Shown here one piece after another: positions 8,854 through 17,523 of a stretch of DNA of 42,035 nt. Position numbers and translations under genes: made by a program. The notes below the pieces were generated by a model, which was not told the origin of the DNA, searched no databases, and was given only the letters and a program-made list of their open reading frames with translations. The DNA comes from Micromonospora sp. ALFpr18c. Its GTDB lineage: Bacteria; Actinomycetota; Actinomycetes; Mycobacteriales; Micromonosporaceae. The stretch is taken from contig NZ_WBKR01000027.1 of the NCBI RefSeq assembly GCF_008868155.1, positions 1 through 42,035 of the forward strand, read 5' to 3'. Position 1 is the first letter of the stretch. Each line of letters starts with the position of its first letter.

Positions 8854-8898
8854 TGGTCCGCACCCCGCCCGGGGCGATCGACCGGGTGACGGCGGCAT

Positions 8899-8975
8899 GG
8901 TGGCTGTAGCTCAGTTGGCAGAGCACCGGGTTGTGGTCCCGGTTGTCGTGGGTTCAATTCCCATCAGTCACCCCA
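8899..8975 (+). tRNA. tRNA-His (GTG)
   Basis: A full cloverleaf is visible: acceptor GTGGCTG/CAGTCAC (one G-U pair), D arm GCTC...GAGC, anticodon stem CCGGG/CCCGG around GTG, and T arm with GGTTCAATTCC. G8899 lies opposite discriminator C8972, the G-1:C73 pair diagnostic of tRNA-His. The CCA end is encoded (8973-8975). Confidence 0.96.
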
Positions 8976-8980
8976 GCAAG

Positions 8981-9012
8981 ACTCAGGCCCCCTCACGCGA
9001 GGGGGCCTGAGT
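8981..9012 (+). terminator. tRNA-His terminator hairpin
   Basis: A perfect 14-bp stem (8981-8994 with 8999-9012) and a 4-nt ACGC loop lie 5 bp after the tRNA. GTCGTTTG follows instead of a long T-run. Confidence 0.8.
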
Positions 9013-9029
9013 CGTTTGCGGGGCTCACG

Positions 9030-9059
9030 CGAAAGCCCCCTCCGTGGAGGGGGCTTTCG
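9030..9059 (-). terminator. Terminator of first L,D-transpeptidase
   Basis: An inverted repeat of up to 14 bp (9030-9043 with 9046-9059, tips probably unpaired) reads, on the minus strand, CGAAAGCCCCC...GGGGGCTTTCG. It lies 13 bp beyond the 3' end of the gene ending at 9073. Confidence 0.75.
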
Positions 9060-9072
9060 TCGTCCGCGTTGC

Positions 9073-10362
9073 TCAGGCGGTCGGCGTCGGAGAGGGCGTG
9101 TCCGCCCCGTCCGGGGTCGGCGAGGCGTCCGGGTCGGCCGGCGGCTCGTACGGCAGGGCGCTGCCCTTGACGTACTCGTCCCAGCTCATGTTCCAGTCGG
9201 TCCAGCCGTTGCCGTTCTGGAGCTTGCGCTCGGTGCCCTTGACCATGATCGGGTCGCCGACCTGGGTGTTGTTGAACAACCACTCGCCGTTCGCCATCGA
9301 CACGTTGACGCAGCCGTGGGAGGTGTTGACGCTGCCCTGTTGGCCATCGGACCAGGGCGCCGCATGGATGAACTCGCCGCCCCAGGTGAGGCGCTGCGCG
9401 AAGTCAATCTTGGTGCGGTAACCCTCCTCGGGGCCCATTTCCGCGTACGTGTCGAAGACCGTCTTGCGCAGCTTCTCGATCACGACCATCGTGCCGCTGG
9501 ACGAGGGGGTGCTCTTCTTGCCCAGGCTGACCGGGATGGTCTTGATCGCCTTGCCGTCGCGGGTCACCGTCATCCGCTTGGTCTTGTTGTCCACCGTCAT
9601 GATCAGCGATGGGCCGATCTTGATGTCCACCGCGAGGTCCGCGCGGCCGTAGTAGCCGTTGCCCATCGGTAGGCCACCGGTCTGCACGCGGTAGCGGACC
9701 GTGCTGTTCGCCTTCCAGAACTCCTTGGGCCGGTACCGGACCTCGGTCGGGCTGACCCAGTGCCAGATGCCCTCCTGGGCCGGCGTCGAGGTCACCGTCA
9801 TCCGGCGTTGCACGTCGTCGCGGTAGTCCTGCGGAACGTCCCGGTCGAACTTCACGATCAGCGGCATCCCGACGCCGACGACCTGCTCGTCACCGAGGAA
9901 GCTGCTCACCCGGATCTGCTTGGCCGGCTTGGCCATGGTGGTGAAGGTGCTCGTCGCGGTGGCCGGGCGGCCGTCGTCCCCGGTAGCGGTCACGGTGGCG
10001 GTGTAGCTAGTGCCGTACGCCAACGCCCCGGCCGGGAGCCACGTCTTGCCGTCCTTGGCGAGGGTGCCCTCGACCGCCTTGCCGGCCGCGTCCTTGAGCT
10101 CGACCGAGGTCTCCTCGGCGTCCTTCGTGGTGAAGGTGATTCCGGTGGAGGCCGGCACGTCCTTGGCGTCGGCCGCCGGTTCGCTGATGGTCGCCGCCGC
10201 CTTGGGCGGCGGGCTCTCACCGCCGCCCTGCCACGAGGACGGCTTGCCGCCGTTGCCGTCGGTGCAGGCGGAGGTCACGGCCAGCGCCACGGCGAGAAGC
10301 CCCGCCGCGAGCACGCGGCGTCGCCCACGGGGTCGGATCAGCTGGTCCTGGCTAGCTCGCAT
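9073..10362 (-). CDS. L,D-transpeptidase lipoprotein (YkuD, LdtMt2-like)
   Basis: The 429-residue protein starts at ATG 10362 with GAGGAC upstream; an ATG further upstream would hide the signal. The lipobox is TSAC with Cys near residue 33. Two Ig-like domains (about 65-265) precede a YkuD domain (about 270-395) with HAAPWS and the catalytic motif SHGCVN near residue 350. A Trp-rich segment and an Asp/Pro/Thr-rich tail follow. Such enzymes form 3-3 (meso-DAP to meso-DAP) peptidoglycan cross-links at the outer membrane face. A close paralog lies directly upstream on the same strand. Confidence 0.95.
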   Translation of the reverse strand: MRASQDQLIRPRGRRRVLAAGLLAVALAVTSACTDGNGGKPSSWQGGGESPPPKAAATISEPAADAKDVPASTGITFTTKDAEETSVELKDAAGKAVEGTLAKDGKTWLPAGALAYGTSYTATVTATGDDGRPATATSTFTTMAKPAKQIRVSSFLGDEQVVGVGMPLIVKFDRDVPQDYRDDVQRRMTVTSTPAQEGIWHWVSPTEVRYRPKEFWKANSTVRYRVQTGGLPMGNGYYGRADLAVDIKIGPSLIMTVDNKTKRMTVTRDGKAIKTIPVSLGKKSTPSSSGTMVVIEKLRKTVFDTYAEMGPEEGYRTKIDFAQRLTWGGEFIHAAPWSDGQQGSVNTSHGCVNVSMANGEWLFNNTQVGDPIMVKGTERKLQNGNGWTDWNMSWDEYVKGSALPYEPPADPDASPTPDGADTPSPTPTA

Positions 10363-10568
10363 GATGTCCTCACAGTCGTGGTCCCTGACCCATCGTCCCC
10401 TACTGACGCGCCGGAGCGGGCCCCGGTTGCCGAGGGTGAACCGGAACACGCCGACCAGGATGCCGGAATTTTGCTACTATCCGGCGTTTCGTGATTGGGG
10501 CTCGTCTTCGTGCCGAGGACTGAGGGGTCGCCGCCGCCGTCGTCGCGTCGCGGGCAGTGCAAGGGTAC

Positions 10569-10600
10569 GCGCCGGCCCCCGCATTCGCGGGGGCCGGCGC
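10569..10600 (-). terminator. Terminator of second L,D-transpeptidase
   Basis: A perfect 14-bp GC stem (10569-10582 with 10587-10600) and ATTC loop lie 14 bp beyond the 3' end of the gene at 10615. It separates the two paralogs, so each probably has its own promoter. Confidence 0.8.
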
Positions 10601-10614
10601 GAGGACGCCGACGC

Positions 10615-11883
10615 TCAGAGCGCCGGGCCGGACCCACCCTTGGGCACCGGCAGCGCGCTGCCCTTCACGAACTCCGACCAGCTCAGACTCCACGCCGTCC
10701 AGCCGTTGCCGGCGGCGATCCTGCGCTCGGTGCCCTTGATCGTGATCGGGTCACCGATCCGCGTCTTGTCGAACAGCCACTCGGCGTTCGCCATCGACAT
10801 GTTGACGCAGCCGTGCGACACGTTCTGCCGCCCCTGCACGTGGTCCGACCAGGGCGCGGCGTGGATGTACTCGCCGCCCCAGGTGAGCCGCTGGGCGAAC
10901 TGGATGTCGGTGACGTAGCGGTTGGCTGGATTCGGATCGCTGCGGGTGTCGAAGACAGTGGCTTCCTTCTTGTCCATCACGATCAACGTGCCGCTCGACG
11001 ACGGCGTGCTCTTCTTGCCCAGGCTCACCGGGATGCTGCGGACCAACGCGCCGTTCTCGTACACCGACATCTTCTTGGTGGCGTTGTCCACCTTCATCTC
11101 GAGCGAGCGGCCGATCTTCGCGGTGGCCTTGCGGTCGACGTCGCCGTACTTGCCGTTGCTCAGCGGTACCCCCGCCAGCGCGATCCGCACCGTGATGGTC
11201 GTACCGGGCTTCCAGTACTCCGGTGCCCGGTAGTACGCCTGCGTGCCGTTGTCCACCCAGTGCCAGGCGCCCGGCTGCGGCGGGTCGGTCTTGACGAACA
11301 TCCGCTTCTGCACCGCCGCCCGGTCCTTCTTCGGGATGCCCGGGTGGAACTCGGTGACCACCGGCATGGCCACGCCATAGCTCTTGTCGTCGAACAGGTA
11401 CAGGCCGGACCCGATGGTCGACTTCGGCTTGGCCATCGTGGTGAAGCTGCTGGTGCCCTGACTGCTGGTGCCGTCGGACGCGCTCGCCGTCAGGGTGGCC
11501 GTGTACTTCGTCCCGTACTTCAACGGAGCGGACGGCACCCAGGAGGAACCGTCGGTGCGCAGCTTGCCCTCCACCGCGCCCCCGCCGTCGGCCGTCAGCG
11601 TCACCGCGGACACCTTCGTGCCGTCCGGGAGCTTGGCGCTGATCTCCGTACTCACCGGCTTGTTCTTCGTGCCGTCGGCCGGGCTCAACGTGAGCGCCGG
11701 CCCGCTCGGCGTCGCCGACGTCGAGGGTGCCGCCGAGCCGGGCTCGGCGCCCGCGCTCACGTCGGACGACGTGCCGCCCACGAATTCCGGCTTCTTCTGC
11801 TCGTCGCCGCACCCGGTCAGTGCCAGCGACGCCGCCAGGGTCAGAGCGCCCACCACCGCCCCGGCTCGCCTGAACCGTGCCAT
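10615..11883 (-). CDS. L,D-transpeptidase lipoprotein (YkuD), second copy
   Basis: The 422-residue paralog of the downstream neighbour has the same plan. The lipobox is LTGC (Cys near residue 24), then a Ser/Pro-rich linker, two Ig-like domains, and a YkuD domain with HAAPWS and SHGCVN (catalytic Cys near residue 358). I chose ATG 11883 because GAGGTGGGG sits directly upstream; the ATG 11 codons earlier lacks one. It should cross-link peptidoglycan 3-3 like its neighbour. Middle and C-terminal parts are very similar between copies, for example LGKKSTPSSSGT in both, while linkers differ, pointing to an old tandem duplication. Confidence 0.94.
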   Translation of the reverse strand: MARFRRAGAVVGALTLAASLALTGCGDEQKKPEFVGGTSSDVSAGAEPGSAAPSTSATPSGPALTLSPADGTKNKPVSTEISAKLPDGTKVSAVTLTADGGGAVEGKLRTDGSSWVPSAPLKYGTKYTATLTASASDGTSSQGTSSFTTMAKPKSTIGSGLYLFDDKSYGVAMPVVTEFHPGIPKKDRAAVQKRMFVKTDPPQPGAWHWVDNGTQAYYRAPEYWKPGTTITVRIALAGVPLSNGKYGDVDRKATAKIGRSLEMKVDNATKKMSVYENGALVRSIPVSLGKKSTPSSSGTLIVMDKKEATVFDTRSDPNPANRYVTDIQFAQRLTWGGEYIHAAPWSDHVQGRQNVSHGCVNMSMANAEWLFDKTRIGDPITIKGTERRIAAGNGWTAWSLSWSEFVKGSALPVPKGGSGPAL

Positions 11884-12046
11884 CCCCACCTCTGTTCTCG
11901 CGTACCTGGCGGACATCGTGCCGTATCGGCGCCCAGACCCACGCTCCCGTCTTCCGCATCCTGGACGGTTTGTGGCTGTATGCCCGGTAAGCTCGACCGA
12001 AGGGGGGAGTCGGGTAACCGAATTGGAGCCCGGCTCAGCCGGGTGC

Positions 12047-12052
12047 TAATGT
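12047..12052 (+). promoter_or_regulatory. Candidate -10 box of tRNA-Lys copy 1
   Basis: TAATGT in the context TGCTAATGT looks like an extended -10 element, 18 bp before the tRNA. Confidence 0.35.
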
Positions 12053-12067
12053 TCTCTCCGTTGCCGA

Positions 12068-12178
12068 CGAGCGCCGCTAGCTCAACTGGCAGAGCAGCGG
12101 ACTCTTAATCCGCGGGTTCGGGGTTCGAGTCCCTGGCGGCGCACCAACGAGCAAGGCCCTGACCTGGTGGTTCACACC
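12068..12178 (+). repeat. 111-bp direct repeat, left copy (tRNA-Lys plus terminator)
   Basis: Matches 22553-22663 with two mismatches by eye (12079 A/G and 12151 G/T). It covers the whole tRNA and half of its terminator. The copies are 10.5 kb apart in the same orientation. Confidence 0.85.
12071..12146 (+). tRNA. tRNA-Lys (CTT), copy 1
   Basis: A 76-nt cloverleaf with acceptor GCGCCGC/GCGGCGC, D arm GCTC...GAGC, anticodon stem GCGGA/TCCGC with CTT, T arm GGTTCGAGTCC, discriminator A and encoded CCA. It differs from copy 2 (22556-22631) at a single base, A against G at tRNA position 9. Confidence 0.96.
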
Positions 12179-12193
12179 GGCCGGGGCCTTTTT
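12153..12193 (+). terminator. tRNA-Lys copy 1 terminator
   Basis: AAGGCCC pairs with GGGGCCTT, followed by a T-run (GGCCTTTTT); an inner TGGTG/CACCG pairing extends the stem. This is a classical intrinsic terminator, rare in this GC-rich window, and is partly duplicated at copy 2. Confidence 0.8.
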
Positions 12194-12224
12194 CGTGTAC
12201 CCGGGCCCAGGGCGGTCGGCACGA

Positions 12225-12256
12225 GTGGTGCCGGCGCCCGGAGGCGCCGGCACCAC
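12225..12256 (-). terminator. Terminator of the 1040-residue protein gene
   Basis: A perfect 14-bp stem (12225-12238 with 12243-12256) and 4-nt loop lie 5 bp beyond the 3' end of the gene at 12262. Confidence 0.8.
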
Positions 12257-12261
12257 GGGTG

Positions 12262-15200
12262 TCAGCTGGCGTGGGTCAGACGCGTGGTGATGCGCAGACC
12301 CATGAGGGTGTCGTTCATCCACGGCACCCGCTCGTGGTGCAGACCGGCGGTCATCTGGTCCGCCCAGACCTCGTACCGCTGCGTCAGCGCGGTGGCGCGG
12401 GACCGCGCGCTGGTGATCAGACAGTCGCCGAGGGGGTCACCGGGCAGGTTGGACGAGTCGACGGCGGGCTCGCAGGGCAGCTTGAGGCTGACCTGGTCGC
12501 GTAGCGGGCGGCTGGGGTCGGGTGCACACGGGGGCGGCCCGCAGAGCGTGTAGTTCCCACTCGCCCTGGCGTAGGCGTTGCCGATCTTGGCATCGGTCGG
12601 CATGTTCACCGGAATCTGGTACTGCCCGAACAGGTTCGCGGACAGCACGTCGTCCGAGTCGAGGGCGTTGGGCAGACCCAACCGGGTGTACGCCTGGAGC
12701 AGCCGCGCCGCCGTGTTCAGCTTCTTCAGCGCGGCGGGCACCGGCCCGCTCACCTGGGTGCTCAGGTCCCGGACCCGGTCGTACATGGACTTCTGCCGGG
12801 CCTGCAGGAAACCGCGCAGGGTCGGTGTCAGCGAGGCGTTGAGCGCCGTGTTGTCCACGGCGGTCGCGGCGCTCGCGAAGGTCCACCGCCCGGACGGCCA
12901 CTTCTGGGTCAGCGCCTGCTCGGGCGGGGTCTCGCTGTCACAGTTGAACAGCTCGCAGTCGACCTGGTAGACCTGCTCGTCGGGCCAGGTGTAGTCGGCT
13001 GTCCGCGAGTTCTGCCAGGTCCCGGTCGAGTTCAGCCGGAACCGGCTGTGGATCTGCAACCGCAGCTTGCCGTAGTGGCGGATCACTCCGGTGCCGTAGC
13101 CCGTCGTACGCGTGTAGACCCAGCTCGGCGTGTAGCAGTACCCCACCTCCGGCAATTCCCGTACGCCCGCCGGCGGCTCGTCGAGGCGCGGCGTGTACGC
13201 GTAGTGGAGCGTCCGTACCACGTTCGACATCAGGTCGTAGCGGACGTTGCTGGGCCGGTCGATCTGCCTGGTGCCGCTGCACGACGGCACCATCGCCTCG
13301 TCGGCCTTCGCCGGTGCCGGAGCGAGCGGCTTGTCCTCGTCCCAGAACAGGTCGTAGTTCTTCGGCGTCCTCACCTGCACGCCGTTGGCGTCCGGCTCCC
13401 AGCGGACCTGGACCTCGTTGGTCCGGAAGGCGGCCAACGCGGTCGACAGCTCGTTGGTGGCGCCGACGTACTCGTCGACCAGCCCCGTGATCAGGCCGTT
13501 GGCGTTGCCGTTGACGGGTCGACCGAAGCTGGCCGCGAGGTCGGCGATGCGGGTGCCCTCCGCCTCGATCTGCGCCGCGCGGCCGGCGCTGACCTGGGCG
13601 GCGTACGTCGGGTTCTGCAGCATCACCATCGCGTACGCCTGCGCGCCGAGGTTCCACACCGTCGGGTTGCCGACCGGCGTGGACGGTTCGACCATCGACG
13701 GGTCACGGCCGCTGGCGATCCGGCCCAGGTAGTTGATCGACCGGGCCTCGCCGAAGCTGTTGAGCACGGTGGTCGGGTCGATCGCCGGGTTGTCGGCGTC
13801 GGTTTTGGGCACCACGAAGGCGGCGCCGCTGGCCAGCTGCGTGGCGGTCAGATGGAATTCGTTCTCCGGGCCGACGAACTCGTTGTACGTCGGGATCGGC
13901 TGACCGAAGTTCTCCAGGTAGCCGACGTACTTGTTGATGTCGGCGCGGGCGTCGTGCAGGGTGGCGTCGCCGATCGCGGCGAGAACGGTCGCGGCGATGT
14001 CCTCCAGCCGCAGACCGAGCTGGGCGACCTGCTGCTGGACGAGGGTGATCTGCGCGGTGTTGCCGGCGATGGCGGCGTTCAGCTTGTCGAACTGGGCCAT
14101 CATGTTCGCGTACACCGTGTTGATCTGGGCCTCGACCCGCGCGAAGCTGGCGCGCATCTCGTCGCCGAGCGCCCGCACCTCGTCGCGCAGGGCCTTGACC
14201 TGGGCGAGGATCTGCGCGTCCAGCGACGGCGCGCTGCTGCCGAAGAGGCCGACGACGGACATCACGGCACCGAAGATGTTGCCGGTCATCGCCAACGTCG
14301 CGGTGCTGAAGATCGAGCCCGCCAGGCCACGGCCGGCGATCGCCGCCGCGTACGTGGAGATCGCGCTGATCGTGCTGAGGACCGCCTCCCCGATCACCTT
14401 GGACTTCTTGCCGGCGTCCGGGTCGGCGAACCCGATGATGGTGGACACCATGCCGACCCCGGCCTTGATGTCGGAGATGGTCTGCTGCCGGTCCTTGTTC
14501 CGATCCTCGGCGGCCTTCTTGGCCGCCGCGGTGCACTCGGCGCTCGGCGGACCCTCTGGCGGGCACTTGCGGTTGTTCTCGCCGATCTCGAGGCGGATCT
14601 CCAGGCTCAGGCCGAGCAGTTGCGCGTGCAGCGAGGCCAACTGCTGCTTCGCCGCCGCGACGTACGCCACCGAGTCGCCCTGCAACGCCAGGATCGCGTC
14701 GAGGTCCACGCGCGACAGCCCGGGATCCTGCTCAAGTTCCTCGTAGGTGCTGGTGACGTCCACCCCGAACGGCGCACCGAGTACGGCGTTCCAGGCGGTG
14801 GCGACCGGCGCGCTGGCTGCTCCCGCCTGTCGGAGGGCCGTCCACACCGCGGCGAGAGAGTCGTCGCGGCCGCGCAGCCACTGGGCGGTGCGCAGCGCTC
14901 CGGATGCGAGTTCCTCGCGGGTGTCCCACGGTTCGACCGTCCTGCCGATCACGGACCCGACCAGGCCGGTGATCTCCGGTGCGGTCCGGGTGTCGCCGCC
15001 GGGGGTGCCGAGCAGGATGTCGACGGACCTGAGCAGCAGATCCTGTTCGGGTGCCAGGAGGTCGAACGCGGTCAGCGAGCTGTCGAGCAGCTGCTTGCGT
15101 GCGGTGAGCTGGGTCTGTGCCTGTTCGGCCGTGGCGTTCGGGTGCAGCCGGTGCCACTGGACGAACTCGGCCGACAGCGCGACGGCCTTGATCCGATCGG

Positions 15201-15384
15201 GTCCCTGGATGTGGATCTCGGCGACCTGACCGAAGGCCCGGTCGGTGAGCGCCGCCTGGGGGACGGGGACACCGACGGGGTCGGCCCACGCGGGTCCGCC
15301 GACCAGCACGCCTGCCGCCGTGACCGCGATCATCGCGACCACCGCGGTCCCGCGCCTCGCGCGCGGGGAATGCATGATTGTCAT
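12262..15384 (-). CDS. Large secreted protein, helical pore-former-like, function unknown
   Basis: A 1040-residue protein with a Sec signal (about 1-34, ending AWA-DP) and no membrane anchor or lipobox. Residues 35-275 are mostly helical. A Cys pair (KCPPEGPPSAEC) precedes a long Ala/Gly/Ile-rich hydrophobic stretch (about 305-385: GVGMVSTIIGF, AAAIAGRGLAG, NIFGAVMSVVGLFG). It is followed at once by an amphipathic coiled-coil-like helix (about 387-465: LAQVKALRDEVRALGDEM, QITLVQQQVAQLG). Residues 660-870 look beta-rich with paired Cys (GYCYTPSW, VDCELFNC), and the C-terminus is helical again. A hydrophobic hairpin beside a long helix occurs in ClyA/Cry domain-I-type pore formers. That comparison is mine; I recognise no named family. 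It is monocistronic with its own terminator. Confidence 0.85.
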   Translation of the reverse strand: MTIMHSPRARRGTAVVAMIAVTAAGVLVGGPAWADPVGVPVPQAALTDRAFGQVAEIHIQGPDRIKAVALSAEFVQWHRLHPNATAEQAQTQLTARKQLLDSSLTAFDLLAPEQDLLLRSVDILLGTPGGDTRTAPEITGLVGSVIGRTVEPWDTREELASGALRTAQWLRGRDDSLAAVWTALRQAGAASAPVATAWNAVLGAPFGVDVTSTYEELEQDPGLSRVDLDAILALQGDSVAYVAAAKQQLASLHAQLLGLSLEIRLEIGENNRKCPPEGPPSAECTAAAKKAAEDRNKDRQQTISDIKAGVGMVSTIIGFADPDAGKKSKVIGEAVLSTISAISTYAAAIAGRGLAGSIFSTATLAMTGNIFGAVMSVVGLFGSSAPSLDAQILAQVKALRDEVRALGDEMRASFARVEAQINTVYANMMAQFDKLNAAIAGNTAQITLVQQQVAQLGLRLEDIAATVLAAIGDATLHDARADINKYVGYLENFGQPIPTYNEFVGPENEFHLTATQLASGAAFVVPKTDADNPAIDPTTVLNSFGEARSINYLGRIASGRDPSMVEPSTPVGNPTVWNLGAQAYAMVMLQNPTYAAQVSAGRAAQIEAEGTRIADLAASFGRPVNGNANGLITGLVDEYVGATNELSTALAAFRTNEVQVRWEPDANGVQVRTPKNYDLFWDEDKPLAPAPAKADEAMVPSCSGTRQIDRPSNVRYDLMSNVVRTLHYAYTPRLDEPPAGVRELPEVGYCYTPSWVYTRTTGYGTGVIRHYGKLRLQIHSRFRLNSTGTWQNSRTADYTWPDEQVYQVDCELFNCDSETPPEQALTQKWPSGRWTFASAATAVDNTALNASLTPTLRGFLQARQKSMYDRVRDLSTQVSGPVPAALKKLNTAARLLQAYTRLGLPNALDSDDVLSANLFGQYQIPVNMPTDAKIGNAYARASGNYTLCGPPPCAPDPSRPLRDQVSLKLPCEPAVDSSNLPGDPLGDCLITSARSRATALTQRYEVWADQMTAGLHHERVPWMNDTLMGLRITTRLTHAS

Positions 15385-15460
15385 GCCGCGAACGTATTGA
15401 GCGGCCTGAAAGCGTGCTGAAACCGCGCTGACGCGCAGGTCGACGCCCCCTGGCCGGGGC

Positions 15461-15497
15461 GATGGGGCACCCGTGCGGACGCCACGGGCACCCCATC
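15461..15497 (-). terminator. Hairpin after symporter gene
   Basis: 15-nt arms (15461-15475 with 15483-15497) pair except for two central mismatches, with a 7-nt loop. They lie 7 bp beyond the 3' end of the symporter gene. Confidence 0.6.
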
Positions 15498-15503
15498 GGT
15501 GGT

Positions 15504-17168
15504 TCAGACCTGGGGAGCAGGCTCGACCGTCACCTCGTCGCTGTCCTGGCGCGGTGCCGGGACGAGCTTCTCGTCGCCCTCGTCGGCGAAGTAGTCGCTG
15601 CGGCTGGTGCCGTCCGTGCCGTCGGGCACCCGGCCCGCCTTCAGCGCGAGCGTCGCCAGTGCGGCGACCGCCAGGTTGACCAGTACGGCGACGATGCCGA
15701 CGTAGATCGTCTTCGGGGTGTCGAAGCCGAACTTCTCCAGCGGGAACGCCGACCCGCCGAAGTGCGCGCGCTTCGTCGCCGCGTTCGGGATCTGGTAGAG
15801 CATCCAGACGCCCAGGCCCATGCCGGCCACCCAGCCGGCGATGAGCGCGCCGCGGTGGAACCAGCGGGTGTAGAGGCCCAGCGCCACGGCCGGCAGCGTC
15901 TGCAGGATGATGACGCCGCCGATGAGCTGGAGGTCGATGGAGAACTGGGGGTCGAGGAAGACGATGCAGGCGACCGCGCCGACCTTCACCACCAGCGAGG
16001 CGACCTTGGAGACCTTCGCCTCCTGGGCCGCCGAGGCGTCCTTCTTCAGGTACTCCTTGTAGATGTTGCGGGTGAACAGGTTCGCCGCCGCGATCGACAT
16101 GATCGCCGCCGGGACCAGCGCGCCGATGCCGATCGCCGCGTACGCCACGCCGGCGAACCAGTCCGGGAAGGTGTGGTCGAACAGCAGCGGTACGACGGTG
16201 TTGCTGTCGACCGTGCCCTCCTTGGCCCCGGGCAGCGGCTTCACCCCGGCCGCGATGGCCATGTAGCCGAGCAGCGCGATGAGCCCGAGCAGCAGGGTGT
16301 ACGCGGGCAGCGCCGACATGTTCCGCTTGATCACGGCACGGCTGCGGCTGGCCAGGACGCCGGTCTGGGTGTGCGGGTAGAGAAACAGCGCGAGTGCCGA
16401 GCCCAGCGCCAGCGTCACGTACTGCAGTTGGTTGTTCTGGTTCAGCAGGATGCCGTCACCCGGCGCGGGCGTCGCCGCGAACTTGGCGTCCGCCGCGTCG
16501 AAGATCTTGCCCCAGCCGCCCAGCTTGTACGGCAGGTAGATCACCGCCACGAGGATGACGATGTAGATCAGGCTGTCCTTGACGAACGCGATCAACGCGG
16601 GCGCGCGCAGCCCCGACTGGTAGGTGTACGCGGCGAGGATGGCGAACGCGACGATGATCGGCAGGTGCCGGGCGACCGTGCTGTCGCCGGTGACGCCCAT
16701 CGTCTTGAGCACCGCCTCGATGCCGACCAGCTGCAACGCGATGTACGGCATGGTCGCGGCGATACCGGTGATCGCGATGATCAGCGCCAGGGTCGGCGAG
16801 CCGAACCGGGTCCGGACGAAGTCGGCCGGCGTGACGAACCCGTGCCGGTGCGACACCGACCAGAGCCGGAGCAGCACCAGGAAGACCAACGGGTAGACGA
16901 TGATCGTGTACGGCACGGCGAAGAACCCCGCCGCACCGGCACCGAACAGCAGTGCCGGCACCGCCACGAAGGTGTACGCCGTGTAGACGTCGCCGCCGAC
17001 CAGGAACCAGGTGATCCAGCCGCCGAAGGTGCGCCCACCCAGACCCCACTCGTCGAGATGGGCCATGTCCTTCGGGGCCCGCCACCGCGCCGCCAGGAAG
17101 CCCATCCCGCTGACCAGCAGGAAGAGCACCGTGAAGACGATGATCTCGGTGAGGTGATCCCGCCACAT
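15504..17168 (-). CDS. MctP-like sodium:solute symporter
   Basis: The 554-residue SSS-family transporter has about 13 hydrophobic helices. Recognisable segments are the N-terminal WGLGGRTFGGWITWFLVGGD, YPHTQTGVLASRS and IGIGALVPAAIMSIAAANLFTRNIYKEYL. The set is closest to MctP-type monocarboxylate (acetate, propionate, lactate, pyruvate) permeases; the exact substrate is not decidable. The ATG at 17168 shares one base with the TGA of the DUF3311 gene (TGATG), implying coupled translation. A GTG one codon earlier is possible. The C-terminal 40 residues are acidic and cytoplasmic. Confidence 0.92.
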   Translation of the reverse strand: MWRDHLTEIIVFTVLFLLVSGMGFLAARWRAPKDMAHLDEWGLGGRTFGGWITWFLVGGDVYTAYTFVAVPALLFGAGAAGFFAVPYTIIVYPLVFLVLLRLWSVSHRHGFVTPADFVRTRFGSPTLALIIAITGIAATMPYIALQLVGIEAVLKTMGVTGDSTVARHLPIIVAFAILAAYTYQSGLRAPALIAFVKDSLIYIVILVAVIYLPYKLGGWGKIFDAADAKFAATPAPGDGILLNQNNQLQYVTLALGSALALFLYPHTQTGVLASRSRAVIKRNMSALPAYTLLLGLIALLGYMAIAAGVKPLPGAKEGTVDSNTVVPLLFDHTFPDWFAGVAYAAIGIGALVPAAIMSIAAANLFTRNIYKEYLKKDASAAQEAKVSKVASLVVKVGAVACIVFLDPQFSIDLQLIGGVIILQTLPAVALGLYTRWFHRGALIAGWVAGMGLGVWMLYQIPNAATKRAHFGGSAFPLEKFGFDTPKTIYVGIVAVLVNLAVAALATLALKAGRVPDGTDGTSRSDYFADEGDEKLVPAPRQDSDEVTVEPAPQV

Positions 17169-17425
17169 CACGACGTCACCGCCCGCACCCTGGTCATCCG
17201 GTAGACAACGCTCGTGGTGGCCACACCGAGCACGATGAAGGCCAACTGGAGCCAGTAGTAGGCGGGAAAGCCGAACAGGCGGGGCGAGTCCATGTTGAAC
17301 AGTGCGGGGACCAGCGGCACCACGATCGGGAGGAAGAGCAGCCAGTTCCAGGGGCTGCGGTCGGTCGCCTCGCGCGACGGCGGCGCGGCGCCGGGTGGCT
17401 CCGGTGTCACGGGCGGTTCACTCAT
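17168..17425 (-). CDS. DUF3311 small membrane protein, symporter partner
   Basis: An 85-residue protein with a Pro-rich N-terminus and two helices (about 28-45 and 54-76). NWLLFLPIVVPLVPALFN and YWLQLAFIVLGV match the DUF3311 pattern. DUF3311 genes typically sit just upstream of SSS symporters, as here, and resemble the short subunit of YhdT/PanF-like pairs. The start is ATG 17425; the open frame extends further upstream, but the added part lacks the family pattern. Confidence 0.85.
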   Translation of the reverse strand: MSEPPVTPEPPGAAPPSREATDRSPWNWLLFLPIVVPLVPALFNMDSPRLFGFPAYYWLQLAFIVLGVATTSVVYRMTRVRAVTS

Positions 17426-17452
17426 GATGGCATCTCGTTTCGTCGAAGCGTG

Positions 17453-17469
17453 GTGACGGGATTCGTCAC
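17453..17469. promoter_or_regulatory. Palindrome upstream of symporter operon
   Basis: GTGACG, 5 nt, CGTCAC: 6-bp perfect arms, 28 bp before the DUF3311 start. It lies between the candidate promoter at 17524-17551 and the gene, a plausible repressor site. No regulator gene is adjacent. Confidence 0.3.
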
Positions 17470-17523
17470 GCAACAATGGGGAAATGTGCACCGGCCGAAC
17501 GTCGAGTCCCAGCCCGGAGAGAG

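Noticed and set aside
13048..15420. 790-codon open frame on the plus strand
   Set aside because: Antisense to the 1040-residue secreted protein; Arg/Ala/Gly-rich without motifs or ribosome site.
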